Shown in pieces: positions 51,516 through 59,073 of a stretch of 64,000 nucleotides of DNA. Source of the stretch: Pseudomonas sp. PSB18 (lineage in GTDB: Bacteria > Pseudomonadota > Gammaproteobacteria > Pseudomonadales > Pseudomonadaceae); assembly GCF_014596565.1 (NCBI RefSeq), contig NZ_NOIN01000001.1:620001-684000 (forward strand), in the 5' to 3' direction. Under the pieces are notes generated by a model, which was not told the origin of the DNA, searched no databases, and saw only the letters and a program-made list of their open reading frames with translations. The first letter of the stretch is position 1. The number at the start of each line of letters is the position of its first letter. A program made the translations under genes and the position numbers.

Positions 51516-51833
51516 TCACGCCGGAACAGAGGCCACTGCCGCGGCCTCGGTGAACTCCTTCAACCAGCGCAGCACCTCCACCGCCTCCCAGCGCCCCGGG
51601 TCGTACAACGCATACAACAGCCCCTGATAACCCACCACATCCAGTTGTTTGTGATACCCGGCACGCTGGAACAGCGCTTCGATCTCAGCAAAACAGGTGT
51701 TGAAATGCAGTTTGTTGAAGGGGGTCTTGCCTTCGGTCACCAGCCCGTCCAGGCGCAACTCCAGGACGGCTTCGCGGACAACGTCCACGGACATCCTGTT
51801 CACGCTGTTCTTCAATTGTTCGACATTGACCAA
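51516..51833 (-). CDS. Small conserved protein under an apparent LexA box
   Basis: A 105-residue soluble protein (translated VNVEQLKNSVNRMSVDVVREAV...), helical, with 'VTEGKTPFNKLHFNTCFAEIEALFQRAG' and 'YQGLLYALYDPGRWEAVEVLRWLKEF'. I do not recognise a function. TTG 51833 is chosen because GGAG stands eight bases upstream and because the LexA-type operator (51852-51867) would overlap an ATG at 51863. The operator makes this a probable SOS-response gene. Confidence 0.7.
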   Translation of the reverse strand: MVNVEQLKNSVNRMSVDVVREAVLELRLDGLVTEGKTPFNKLHFNTCFAEIEALFQRAGYHKQLDVVGYQGLLYALYDPGRWEAVEVLRWLKEFTEAAAVASVPA

Positions 51834-51851
51834 GGGAGGCACTCCAGATAA

Positions 51852-51867
51852 CTGTATACACATACAG
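51852..51867 (-). promoter_or_regulatory. LexA-type operator
   Basis: CTG-TATACACATA-CAG matches the CTG-N10-CAG LexA rule within TAACTGTATACACATACAGT, an almost exact copy of the gammaproteobacterial consensus. It lies 19-34 bases upstream of the TTG start of the small gene on the minus strand. Confidence 0.82.
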
Positions 51868-51926
51868 TAACCGAAGAATGTCTTTTTCGCCAATGGGGGT
51901 CGGGGGACACGATGAACGGAAAGGTG

Positions 51927-52172
51927 TCAGCGCAGGAAGGCGACTACCTGATCGGCGTCAAAAGGCCAGTCAAGTTCGACACCGGTATCGACCCGGCGCA
52001 GCACCGGGATGCGCAGTCCATAGGTGTCGATCAACGCCTCGCTCTCCGGACCATCACCGATATCCACCAGCTCTACGAGCAAGCCATGGTCAACGAAAGG
52101 CATCAGCACACCCTCAGCGATCTCGCAGAGATGACAACCCACGGTACCGAACAGTTGGCATTCAGGAAGCAT
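51927..52172 (-). CDS. Glutaredoxin-like protein (DUF836)
   Basis: An 81-residue thioredoxin-fold protein with the redox motif GCHLC near its N-terminus and the cis-Pro in 'LRIPVL'. It resembles small monodomain glutaredoxins of Pseudomonas. ATG 52172 is used; ATG 52187 is also open, and neither has a clear ribosome site. The partner is unknown. Confidence 0.87.
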   Translation of the reverse strand: MLPECQLFGTVGCHLCEIAEGVLMPFVDHGLLVELVDIGDGPESEALIDTYGLRIPVLRRVDTGVELDWPFDADQVVAFLR

Positions 52173-52350
52173 GGCTGGTAGACCCATAAAAGATAGACGG
52201 TCATTCTAGGCGCGCCCTCGAAAACCGTCGAGTCGGGTCTCCGCATCAGCAAAACGCTGATGCAAATCACTGAACACAAATGCCTTTTCGACAACCCTGG
52301 TCAGCTTTCCCCTTCTACGCTGTGTACCAAGCCTTGAAACGGAGTGTCCC

Positions 52351-54063
52351 TTGTTTGCCAACCTGCTGATCATTCTCGCCTCGTCACTGGTGGTCATCGC
52401 CCTGTTCAGGCGATTGCACCTGCCACCGGTGTTGGGCTACCTGTGCGTCGGGTTGGCCATAGGCCCTACCGCCCTGGACTGGGTGAATGAAAGCGAAGAA
52501 CTGCCGGACCTGGCCGAGCTCGGGGTGGTGTTCCTGTTGTTTTCGTTGGGGTTGGAGTTTTCCCTGTCCAGGATGCTTGAGCTGCGCCGTGTCGTGTTCG
52601 GCCTCGGCAGCCTCCAAGTAGTCTGTTCAGGTGCGCTCCTGGGTGTGCTGCTGGTGCTCTGCGGCGCGCCGGTGCTGGCTGCATTGCTGCTCGGCGCCGG
52701 GCTGGCGTTGTCGTCGACGGCCATTGTCAGCAAGGAGCTGACCAGCCTCGGGGAAATCTTCAGCAGCCATGGCCAGAACGCCATCGGCGTACTGCTGTTC
52801 CAGGACGTGGTCGCAGTGCTGTTGCTGACCCTGGTGCCGGTGTTCGCCGGCAGCAGTTCGCAGGCGTGGTACTGGGCATTGCCCGTGACGCTGGGCAAGA
52901 CGCTGCTCCTGTTCGGCGGCTTGCTGCTGGCCAGCCGCCTGCTGCTGCCGCGGCTGTTCCATGAAGTCGCCGCCTCACGCTCCGCTGAATTGTTCGTGCT
53001 GCTGGCCCTGGTGATCGTGTTGCTGACCGCCTGGCTGACCCATCTGCTCGGCCTCTCACCGGCCCTGGGGGCTTTCCTGGCGGGCATGTTGCTGGGGGAA
53101 AGTCATTACCGCCATCAGATCGAAGCCGATATCCGCCCGTTCCGCGACATTCTGCTGGGGCTGTTCTTCGTCAGCATCGGCATGCTGATCGACCTGCAGC
53201 TGTTCGTCGATGACGGTTTGCTGATCCTCGGGCTGACCCTGGGACTGATGCTCATCAAGGGCTGCGTGGTCGCCATCCTGGTAAGATGGCACGGCAGCGA
53301 CGGTGAAACCGCCTGGCGCAGCGGCCTGGCCCTGGCCCAGGGCGGCGAATTCTGTTTCGCCCTGATGGCGCTGATGCAACAGAACCGCCTCATGCCCGCC
53401 GACATCGGTGGCCTGCTGCTGGCAGCGACGTTCTGTTCGATGCTGCTCACACCACTTTTGCTACGGGCCGCGCCAAACATTGCCGCCCGCCTGCACCGCA
53501 AGCCCAACGAAGCAGCGCAACTGGACCAGATCAACGCGCTGAACGCGGGCTTGTCGGGGCATGTGGTCATTTGCGGATACGGGCGCGTCGGCCAGTCCAT
53601 CGGACGGTTTCTGCGCCGGGAAGGCCAGGCTTTCGTCGCCCTGGACGATGACCCGGTCATCATCCAGGAAGCCACCGTCGGGGAAAGCAGCGTGCATTAC
53701 GGGGATTCGAGACGAGGAGACCTGCTGGCCGCCGTGGGGCTGAGCCGCGCCCGATTGCTGGTGATCGCGGTCGACAAGACGGACATCGCCTTGACCGTGC
53801 TCAGGGCAGCCCGGCGGGTCAACCCGCAGGTGCCGATCCTGGTGCGTACCCGCGACGACAGCCAACTGGCCGAGTTGCAGGCCGCCGGGGCCAGCGAAGT
53901 GGTCCCGGAGCTGCTGGAGTCGAGCCTGATGCTGGCCTCCCACGCCCTGATCATGCTCGGGCTGCCGGAGCAGCGGGTCCGACAGCATGTGGATCAGGTC
54001 CGTCATGATCGCTACCGGCTGCTGCACGGTTTTTATCCCGGCAATCAGGACAAGGATACGTGA
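52351..54063 (+). CDS. CPA2-family monovalent cation:proton antiporter (KefB-like)
   Basis: A 570-residue protein with about 12 membrane helices in residues 1-385 ('LGVVFLLFSLGLEFSLSRML', 'LGAGLALSSTAIVSKEL', 'GVLLFQDVVAVLLL', 'ALGAFLAGMLLGES') and a C-terminal TrkA-N nucleotide-binding domain ('VVICGYGRVGQSIGRFLRREG'). It exchanges potassium or another monovalent cation for protons. The start is TTG 52351 with GGAG seven bases upstream. A KefF-type partner is not seen. Confidence 0.92.
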   Translation: MFANLLIILASSLVVIALFRRLHLPPVLGYLCVGLAIGPTALDWVNESEELPDLAELGVVFLLFSLGLEFSLSRMLELRRVVFGLGSLQVVCSGALLGVLLVLCGAPVLAALLLGAGLALSSTAIVSKELTSLGEIFSSHGQNAIGVLLFQDVVAVLLLTLVPVFAGSSSQAWYWALPVTLGKTLLLFGGLLLASRLLLPRLFHEVAASRSAELFVLLALVIVLLTAWLTHLLGLSPALGAFLAGMLLGESHYRHQIEADIRPFRDILLGLFFVSIGMLIDLQLFVDDGLLILGLTLGLMLIKGCVVAILVRWHGSDGETAWRSGLALAQGGEFCFALMALMQQNRLMPADIGGLLLAATFCSMLLTPLLLRAAPNIAARLHRKPNEAAQLDQINALNAGLSGHVVICGYGRVGQSIGRFLRREGQAFVALDDDPVIIQEATVGESSVHYGDSRRGDLLAAVGLSRARLLVIAVDKTDIALTVLRAARRVNPQVPILVRTRDDSQLAELQAAGASEVVPELLESSLMLASHALIMLGLPEQRVRQHVDQVRHDRYRLLHGFYPGNQDKDT

Positions 54064-54067
54064 CGAC

Positions 54068-55276
54068 TCAGTCCTGGCTGACGGCGCCGATCTTGTGAAT
54101 CGACAGGTCGGCACCGTAATACTCTTCTTCCTGGGTCAAGCGCAGCCCCAGCAGCGCCTTGATCACGCCGTAGACCGCGAACCCACCGACCAACGCGATG
54201 ACAATGCCCAGGGCAGTGCCGATCAGTTGACTGACCAGGCTGACTCCGCCCAGGCCGCCCAGAGCGTCCTGGCCGAAGATGCCGCAGGCAATGCCACCCC
54301 AGACGCCGCACAACCCATGCAAGGGCCAGACACCGAGCACGTCGTCGATTTTCCATTTGCCCTGGGCCGCGGTGAAACACCAGACGAACAAGGCGCCCGC
54401 AATGGCACCGGTCGCCAGCGCGCCGACCGGATGCATCAGGTCGGAACCGGCACAGACCGCCACCAGCCCGGCCAGCGGACCGTTGTGCAAGAAGCCTGGG
54501 TCGTTGCGTCCAACGATCAATGCCGCCACGGTACCGCCGACCATGGCCATCAACGAATTGACCGCCACCAATCCGCTCACCCCTGGCAGGGTCTGGGCGC
54601 TCATCACGTTGAAACCGAACCAGCCGACAATCAGGATCCACGAACCCAAGGCCAGGAATGGAATGCTCGATGGCGCGAATGCCACCAGACGTCCCTCCCT
54701 GTAACGGCCGTTGCGAGGCCCGAGCAGCAGGACGGCCGCCAGCGCCAGCCAGCCGCCCATGGCATGCACCACCACGGACCCGGCAAAATCGTGGAAACCG
54801 GCACCGAAGCGGGTTTGCAACCAGGCTTGCAGGCCGAAATTACCATTCCAGACCACACCTTCGAAGAAGGGATACACGAAGGCCACGATTAACACCGTGG
54901 CACACAGCTGCGGCGCAAAGCGTGCACGTTCGGCAATGCCACCGGAGATGATCGCTGGAATGGCCGCGGCGAAGGTCAGCAGGAAAAAGAACTTCACCAG
55001 GCTGTAGCCATGATCGGTGCTCAGCACCGCAGCCGGTTGCAGGAATGTCACGCCGTAGGAAATCCAGTAGCCTATGAAAAAATAGGCCAGGGTCGAGACG
55101 GCAAAATCGCTGAGGATTTTCGACAGCGCATTGACCTGGTTCTTTTGCCGGACGGTTCCAACTTCCAGGAACGCAAATCCGGCATGCATGGCCAGGACCA
55201 TGACCGCACCGAGCAGGATGAACAGGGTGTTGGAGCTGTGGACCAGACTGTCCACGGCACTTTGCATATTTTCCAT
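54068..55276 (-). CDS. amt: Ammonium transporter (Amt family)
   Basis: A 402-residue, eleven-span protein with 'LLGAVMVLAMHAGFAFLEVG', the pore histidine in 'HDFAGSVVVHAMGGW', and the second in 'LHGLCGVWGG' (positions equivalent to His168 and His318 of AmtB). It imports ammonium under nitrogen limitation. No glnK gene is beside it. An upstream inverted repeat and a possible sigma-54 element suggest NtrC control (see findings). Confidence 0.93.
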   Translation of the reverse strand: MENMQSAVDSLVHSSNTLFILLGAVMVLAMHAGFAFLEVGTVRQKNQVNALSKILSDFAVSTLAYFFIGYWISYGVTFLQPAAVLSTDHGYSLVKFFFLLTFAAAIPAIISGGIAERARFAPQLCATVLIVAFVYPFFEGVVWNGNFGLQAWLQTRFGAGFHDFAGSVVVHAMGGWLALAAVLLLGPRNGRYREGRLVAFAPSSIPFLALGSWILIVGWFGFNVMSAQTLPGVSGLVAVNSLMAMVGGTVAALIVGRNDPGFLHNGPLAGLVAVCAGSDLMHPVGALATGAIAGALFVWCFTAAQGKWKIDDVLGVWPLHGLCGVWGGIACGIFGQDALGGLGGVSLVSQLIGTALGIVIALVGGFAVYGVIKALLGLRLTQEEEYYGADLSIHKIGAVSQD

Positions 55277-55307
55277 GGTGTTGGCAGACCTGAAAAGTTG
55301 AAAGAAG

Positions 55308-55392
55308 CACCGAAGCGGTTCGCCTCACCTGCCAACGCACCAAGTTGAAACAGTTCACTTGCCGACCAGAGGCCAGCGAACCGCTTTGGTGC
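55308..55392. promoter_or_regulatory. Inverted repeat in the amt leader with possible sigma-54 element
   Basis: GCACCGAAGCGGTTCGC (55308-55324) is matched by the inverse GCGAACCGCTTTGGTGC (55376-55392), one mismatch in 17. Between them on the minus strand, CTGGCCTCTGGTCGGCAAG has GG and GC ten bases apart. The rest of the gap (55393-55624) shows nothing I can assign. Confidence 0.45.
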
Positions 55393-55624
55393 GTTAAAAA
55401 TGGCGACGCGTTGTTCCGCTGCGGGGTGCTTCGCGGGTTTTGATTATTTGGGTTAAGGTTTTGCGGGCTGCGCCCAGCTTCGGCGCAGTGGTGCGGGATG
55501 ACGCACCAGTACATGGCAGAACCTTGGGCCAAAACCGAGCAAAAGTTGTACCAGTCACTTTCACTGAACCTTCCGGCAAGGCTCACACTCGAACGCTTCA
55601 GACGTCATTTACGGAGATTCACCC

Positions 55625-55939
55625 ATGGCCAGAACCCAGGCAAAGACTGCTCAAGAAATCCTGATGGAAGACTTTCAGACGCTGGTCAGCGACACCGAAC
55701 GGCTGCTGGACCACACTGCGACGCTGGCAGGCGACCAGGCCGATGAGCTGCGCAGCCAGATCCACGAAACGCTCCTGCGCGCCCGCGATACCCTCAAGCT
55801 GACCGAAGACTCCATGCGCGAACGCGGCCAGGCTGCCGTCATCGCCACCGAGGAATACGTACAGGCCAACCCTTGGCAGTCCGTCGGCATCGCTGCTGGG
55901 GTGGGCTTTCTGATCGGCCTGCTGGCGACACGGCGCTGA
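55625..55939 (+). CDS. DUF883 (ElaB/YqjD-type) membrane-anchored ribosome-associated protein
   Basis: A 104-residue protein with a long charged helix (residues 1-80) and a C-terminal membrane helix 'WQSVGIAAGVGFLIGLLATRR' of the GxxG type typical of ElaB/YqjD. In E. coli YqjD links ribosomes to the membrane in stationary phase. GGAG precedes the ATG. It is the first gene of a tight three-gene unit. Confidence 0.9.
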   Translation: MARTQAKTAQEILMEDFQTLVSDTERLLDHTATLAGDQADELRSQIHETLLRARDTLKLTEDSMRERGQAAVIATEEYVQANPWQSVGIAAGVGFLIGLLATRR

Positions 55940-55940
55940 T

Positions 55941-56330
55941 ATGGATATCAACGACTCCGGCTCGTCCGAATCGGGCACGACTTCTTCAGCACGCCGCCTG
56001 GGCGCGGCGTTTCTCGGACTGCTGCACAGCCACGTCGAACTGTTCGGCATGGAACTGCAGGAGCAGAAAGCCCGGACTGTCAGCCTTCTGCTGTTCGCCG
56101 GCCTGGCGTTGGTATTTGCCTTGCTGCTTCTGGTAGGCCTCTCGACCCTGGTGCTGATCCTGGTGTGGGATACCTATCGCCTCGCGGGCATCATCGGCCT
56201 GTGCCTGTTCTATCTGTTGGCGGCGCTGTTCTGCGGCCTTCGACTCAGGGCCGCGATCTACGATGAATCGACCCCCTTCCATGCCACACTCGAAGAACTG
56301 ACCAACGACCGGGAGCGCCTGCTGCCATGA
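55941..56330 (+). CDS. YqjE/phage-holin-like membrane protein
   Basis: A 129-residue protein with two adjacent membrane helices ('TVSLLLFAGLALVFALLLLVGL' and 'LAGIIGLCLFYLLAALFCGL'), matching the DUF1469 (YqjE) family. It starts one base after the DUF883 gene and overlaps the next gene by four bases (ATGA). Its role is unknown but it always accompanies YqjD-type proteins. Confidence 0.88.
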   Translation: MDINDSGSSESGTTSSARRLGAAFLGLLHSHVELFGMELQEQKARTVSLLLFAGLALVFALLLLVGLSTLVLILVWDTYRLAGIIGLCLFYLLAALFCGLRLRAAIYDESTPFHATLEELTNDRERLLP

Positions 56331-56662
56331 GCCTGCCCGACATCCCTCAAGCCCGGACCCGCCAGGAAATGCGCAAGGCACTGGTGCGCCTGCGCATGGA
56401 AATGCATCGCCAGGAAATCCGTCAGGAAACCCGCCAGCTGTTGCAACCGCTGCAGCGGATGCGTGGCCTTGGCCAGAGCTGGCACGAAGGATTCGGCATC
56501 AAGCATGCGCCTCTCTGGGGCATGGCAGCCGTGTCCTTGCTCGGCTTCATTGGTGGCAAGCGGACTCGCAGCGGACGCAGCGGTGGCCTGGTTCGCCTGA
56601 TCCGACTGGCAACGGCGCTGGTGCCGCTGATCAAACTGGCCCGTAACGTACGCAAGCCCTGA
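56327..56662 (+). CDS. YqjK-like membrane-associated protein
   Basis: A 111-residue basic protein with a charged helix and one hydrophobic segment ('APLWGMAAVSLLGFIGGKR'), the third member of the yqjD-yqjE-yqjK-type unit (ATGA overlap). Function unknown. Its stop TGA lies in the loop of the hairpin at 56651-56672. Confidence 0.75.
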   Translation: MSLPDIPQARTRQEMRKALVRLRMEMHRQEIRQETRQLLQPLQRMRGLGQSWHEGFGIKHAPLWGMAAVSLLGFIGGKRTRSGRSGGLVRLIRLATALVPLIKLARNVRKP

Positions 56663-56695
56663 CGGGCTTGCGGGACGCTTCCCGAACCGGGAAGC
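56651..56695. terminator. Two adjacent hairpins after the DUF883 operon
   Basis: CGCAAGCCC-TGAC-GGGCTTGCG (56651-56672) contains the stop codon in its loop. It is followed by GCTTCCC-GAACC-GGGAAGC (56677-56695). There is no T run, so this could be an mRNA end-protecting structure rather than a terminator. Confidence 0.5.
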
Positions 56696-56728
56696 TAGGG
56701 CATTTCTATCTCAACGGAGCAACCGGCC

Positions 56729-58057
56729 TTGGATTGGCATACCCTGCTGACTCGCGAACGCCTCGGAAAACCCGTGCACAGCCCGGAAGAGCTGGGCCGT
56801 AGCCCTTTTCACAAGGACCATGACCGCATTATCTTTTCCGGAGCCTTCCGCCGCCTCGGACGCAAGACGCAGGTACACCCGGTTTCCAGCAACGACCACA
56901 TCCACACGCGCCTGACCCATTCGCTGGAAGTCAGTTGCGTCGGGCGCTCCCTGGGCATGCGCGTGGGGGAAACCATTCGTAACGCCCTGCCTGACTGGTG
57001 CGAACCGAGCGATCTGGGGATGGTGGTGCAATCAGCTTGCCTGGCACACGATATCGGCAACCCACCCTTCGGTCACTCCGGCGAGGACGCTATCCGCTAC
57101 TGGTTCCAGCAGGCGGCAGGCCGCGGCTGGCTGGACGCCATGAGCGAGACCGAGCGCAGCGATTTTCTCAACTTCGAAGGCAACGCCCAGGGGTTCAGGG
57201 TCCTCACGCAACTTGAATACCATCAGTTCGATGGAGGCACCCGACTGACCTATGCCACCCTCGGCACCTACCTGAAATACCCCTGGACCGCCCGCCACGC
57301 CGACTCCCTGGGCTACAAGAAGCACAAATTCGGCTGCTACCAGAGCGAGTTGCCGTTGCTGGAACAGATTGCCCACAAGCTCGGCCTGCCCCAACTTGAA
57401 GATCAGCGCTGGGCACGGCATCCGCTGGTGTACCTGATGGAAGCCGCCGATGACATCTGCTACGCGCTGATCGACCTGGAAGATGGCGTGGAAATGGACC
57501 TGTTGGACTACTCCCAGGTGGAATCGCTGCTCCTGGATCTGGTGGGCGATGATATTCCGGACACCTACCGCCAGCTCGGGCCACTGGATTCCCGGCGACG
57601 CAAACTGGCGATCCTGCGGGGCAAGGCCATCGAACACCTGACCAACGCCGCCGCCCGGGCGTTCGTCGAGCAACAGGAAGCGTTACTGGCCGGCACGTTG
57701 TCCGGAGATCTGGTAGAGCATATGCATGGCCCGGCCAAGCGTTGCGTGTTGAATGCCAAGGACATGGCGCGCAAGAAAATATTCCAGGACAAGCGCAAGA
57801 CCCTGAATGAAATCGGTGCATATACCACACTCGAAATCCTGCTCAACGGCTTCTGCGGTGCAGCTCTGGAACAGCATGGAGGCCGCTTACCCTCATTCAA
57901 GAATCGCCGTATTCTCGACCTGCTGGGCAACAATGCACCCGACCCCAATGGTCCGTTGCATACTGCGTTCCTGAGGATGATCGATTTCATCGCCGGGATG
58001 ACCGACAGCTACGCCAGCGAAATGGCGCAGGAGATGACGGGCCGTACCCGCCAGTGA
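56729..58057 (+). CDS. dgt: dGTP triphosphohydrolase
   Basis: A 442-residue HD-domain enzyme hydrolysing dGTP to deoxyguanosine and triphosphate. The metal ligands are in '[10 protein letters not shown]' and '[14 protein letters not shown]'. The start is TTG 56729, with GGAGC nine bases upstream, giving [12 protein letters not shown] at the N-terminus. It does not appear to share the promoter of the upstream membrane operon. Confidence 0.95.
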   Translation: MDWHTLLTRERLGKPVHSPEELGRSPFHKDHDRIIFSGAFRRLGRKTQVHPVSSNDHIHTRLTHSLEVSCVGRSLGMRVGETIRNALPDWCEPSDLGMVVQSACLAHDIGNPPFGHSGEDAIRYWFQQAAGRGWLDAMSETERSDFLNFEGNAQGFRVLTQLEYHQFDGGTRLTYATLGTYLKYPWTARHADSLGYKKHKFGCYQSELPLLEQIAHKLGLPQLEDQRWARHPLVYLMEAADDICYALIDLEDGVEMDLLDYSQVESLLLDLVGDDIPDTYRQLGPLDSRRRKLAILRGKAIEHLTNAAARAFVEQQEALLAGTLSGDLVEHMHGPAKRCVLNAKDMARKKIFQDKRKTLNEIGAYTTLEILLNGFCGAALEQHGGRLPSFKNRRILDLLGNNAPDPNGPLHTAFLRMIDFIAGMTDSYASEMAQEMTGRTRQ

Positions 58058-58446
58058 CATTCCCCCGTGGGAACGAGCCTGCTCCAGGCGGCGATCCGAC
58101 GATAGCGGCAGATCAGTTTGTCTTCATGGCGACTGACACGCCGCTTTCGCGGGCAGGCTCATGACCACTACGGGTTTGAGCGTAAGTTACACAGTATTGA
58201 CAATATACTTTCGACCTACTTGTAAAAACCGACGCTTTAAAACCTCTCCCGACCTGGAGTCCGTTAATAAAAAGCGCGCCTATCTCATGCCCAATACCTG
58301 GTAAAAACCCAATTACCTCGTAGTACCCTGCTTCTTTTTTTGTAGGAAACTTCTGAAATTGAATATGTACACCCGTCTCCTCGTACGACCACGGCTGTAA
58401 CTGGGCTAAGGTGCGCGCTTTATTAAGCTCGCAAGGGACTTTATTC
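58058..58446. other. Gap between dgt and the BvgA-like regulator; degenerate REP
   Basis: About 390 bases. 58066-58165 holds two degraded copies of the GTGGGAGCGAGCCTGC REP. The rest is AT-richer than its neighbours and contains no gene I can support; an antisense frame starts at the regulator's start codon and was rejected. Confidence 0.5.
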
Positions 58447-59073
58447 ATGAACTCCGTTTTCATTGTCGACGATCATCCGGTCATTCGCCTCGCCGTTCGC
58501 ATGCTTCTGGAGCACGAAGGTTATAAAGTCGTAGGAGAAACCGACAATGGCGTCGATGCGATGCAAATGGTGCGCGAATGCATGCCGGATCTGGTTATCC
58601 TGGACATCAGCATTCCCAAGCTGGACGGGCTGGAAATCCTTTCACGCTTCAACGCCATGACTACTCCGCTCAAAACGCTGGTGCTCACGGCACAGTCACC
58701 GACGCTGTTCGGCATCCGGTGCATGCAATCCGGCGCCTCCGGTTACGTTTGTAAACAGGAAGACCTCAGCGAACTTGTCAGCGCAATCAAGGCCGTATTA
58801 TCCGGCTACAACTATTTTCCCAGTCAGGCACTGAATCCGATGCGCCCTGATGATCCGCGCAGCATAGAGTTGGATCTGTTCAAGAACGTCAATGACCGGG
58901 AATTGATGGTGCTGCAACTTTTTGCCCAGGGTCGCACTAACAAGGAAATAGCCAAGGGGATGTTTCTAAGCAATAAAACCGTTAGCACCTATAAGAAACG
59001 GTTGATGCAGAAACTCAAGGTCAAGTCCCTGGTAGAACTGATTGAAATGGCAAAACGAAACGCATTGGTGTGA
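58447..59073 (+). CDS. LuxR/BvgA-family response regulator
   Basis: A 208-residue regulator. The receiver has 'DLVILDISIPKLDG' for phosphorylation, and the C-terminal LuxR HTH is 'NDRELMVLQLFAQGRTNKEIAKGMFLSNKTVSTYKKRLMQKLKV'. It overlaps the next gene by four bases (GTGA) and is the likely target of that hybrid kinase, as in BvgA-BvgS and EvgA-EvgS. The ATG at 58447 starts at the receiver domain. Confidence 0.93.
   Translation: MNSVFIVDDHPVIRLAVRMLLEHEGYKVVGETDNGVDAMQMVRECMPDLVILDISIPKLDGLEILSRFNAMTTPLKTLVLTAQSPTLFGIRCMQSGASGYVCKQEDLSELVSAIKAVLSGYNYFPSQALNPMRPDDPRSIELDLFKNVNDRELMVLQLFAQGRTNKEIAKGMFLSNKTVSTYKKRLMQKLKVKSLVELIEMAKRNALV

Noticed and set aside
58113-58463. Minus-strand frame of 116 codons between dgt and the BvgA-like regulator
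   Set aside because: Its best start overlaps the start codon of the well-supported regulator gene, part of it is degraded REP, and no family is recognised. A decayed gene cannot be excluded.
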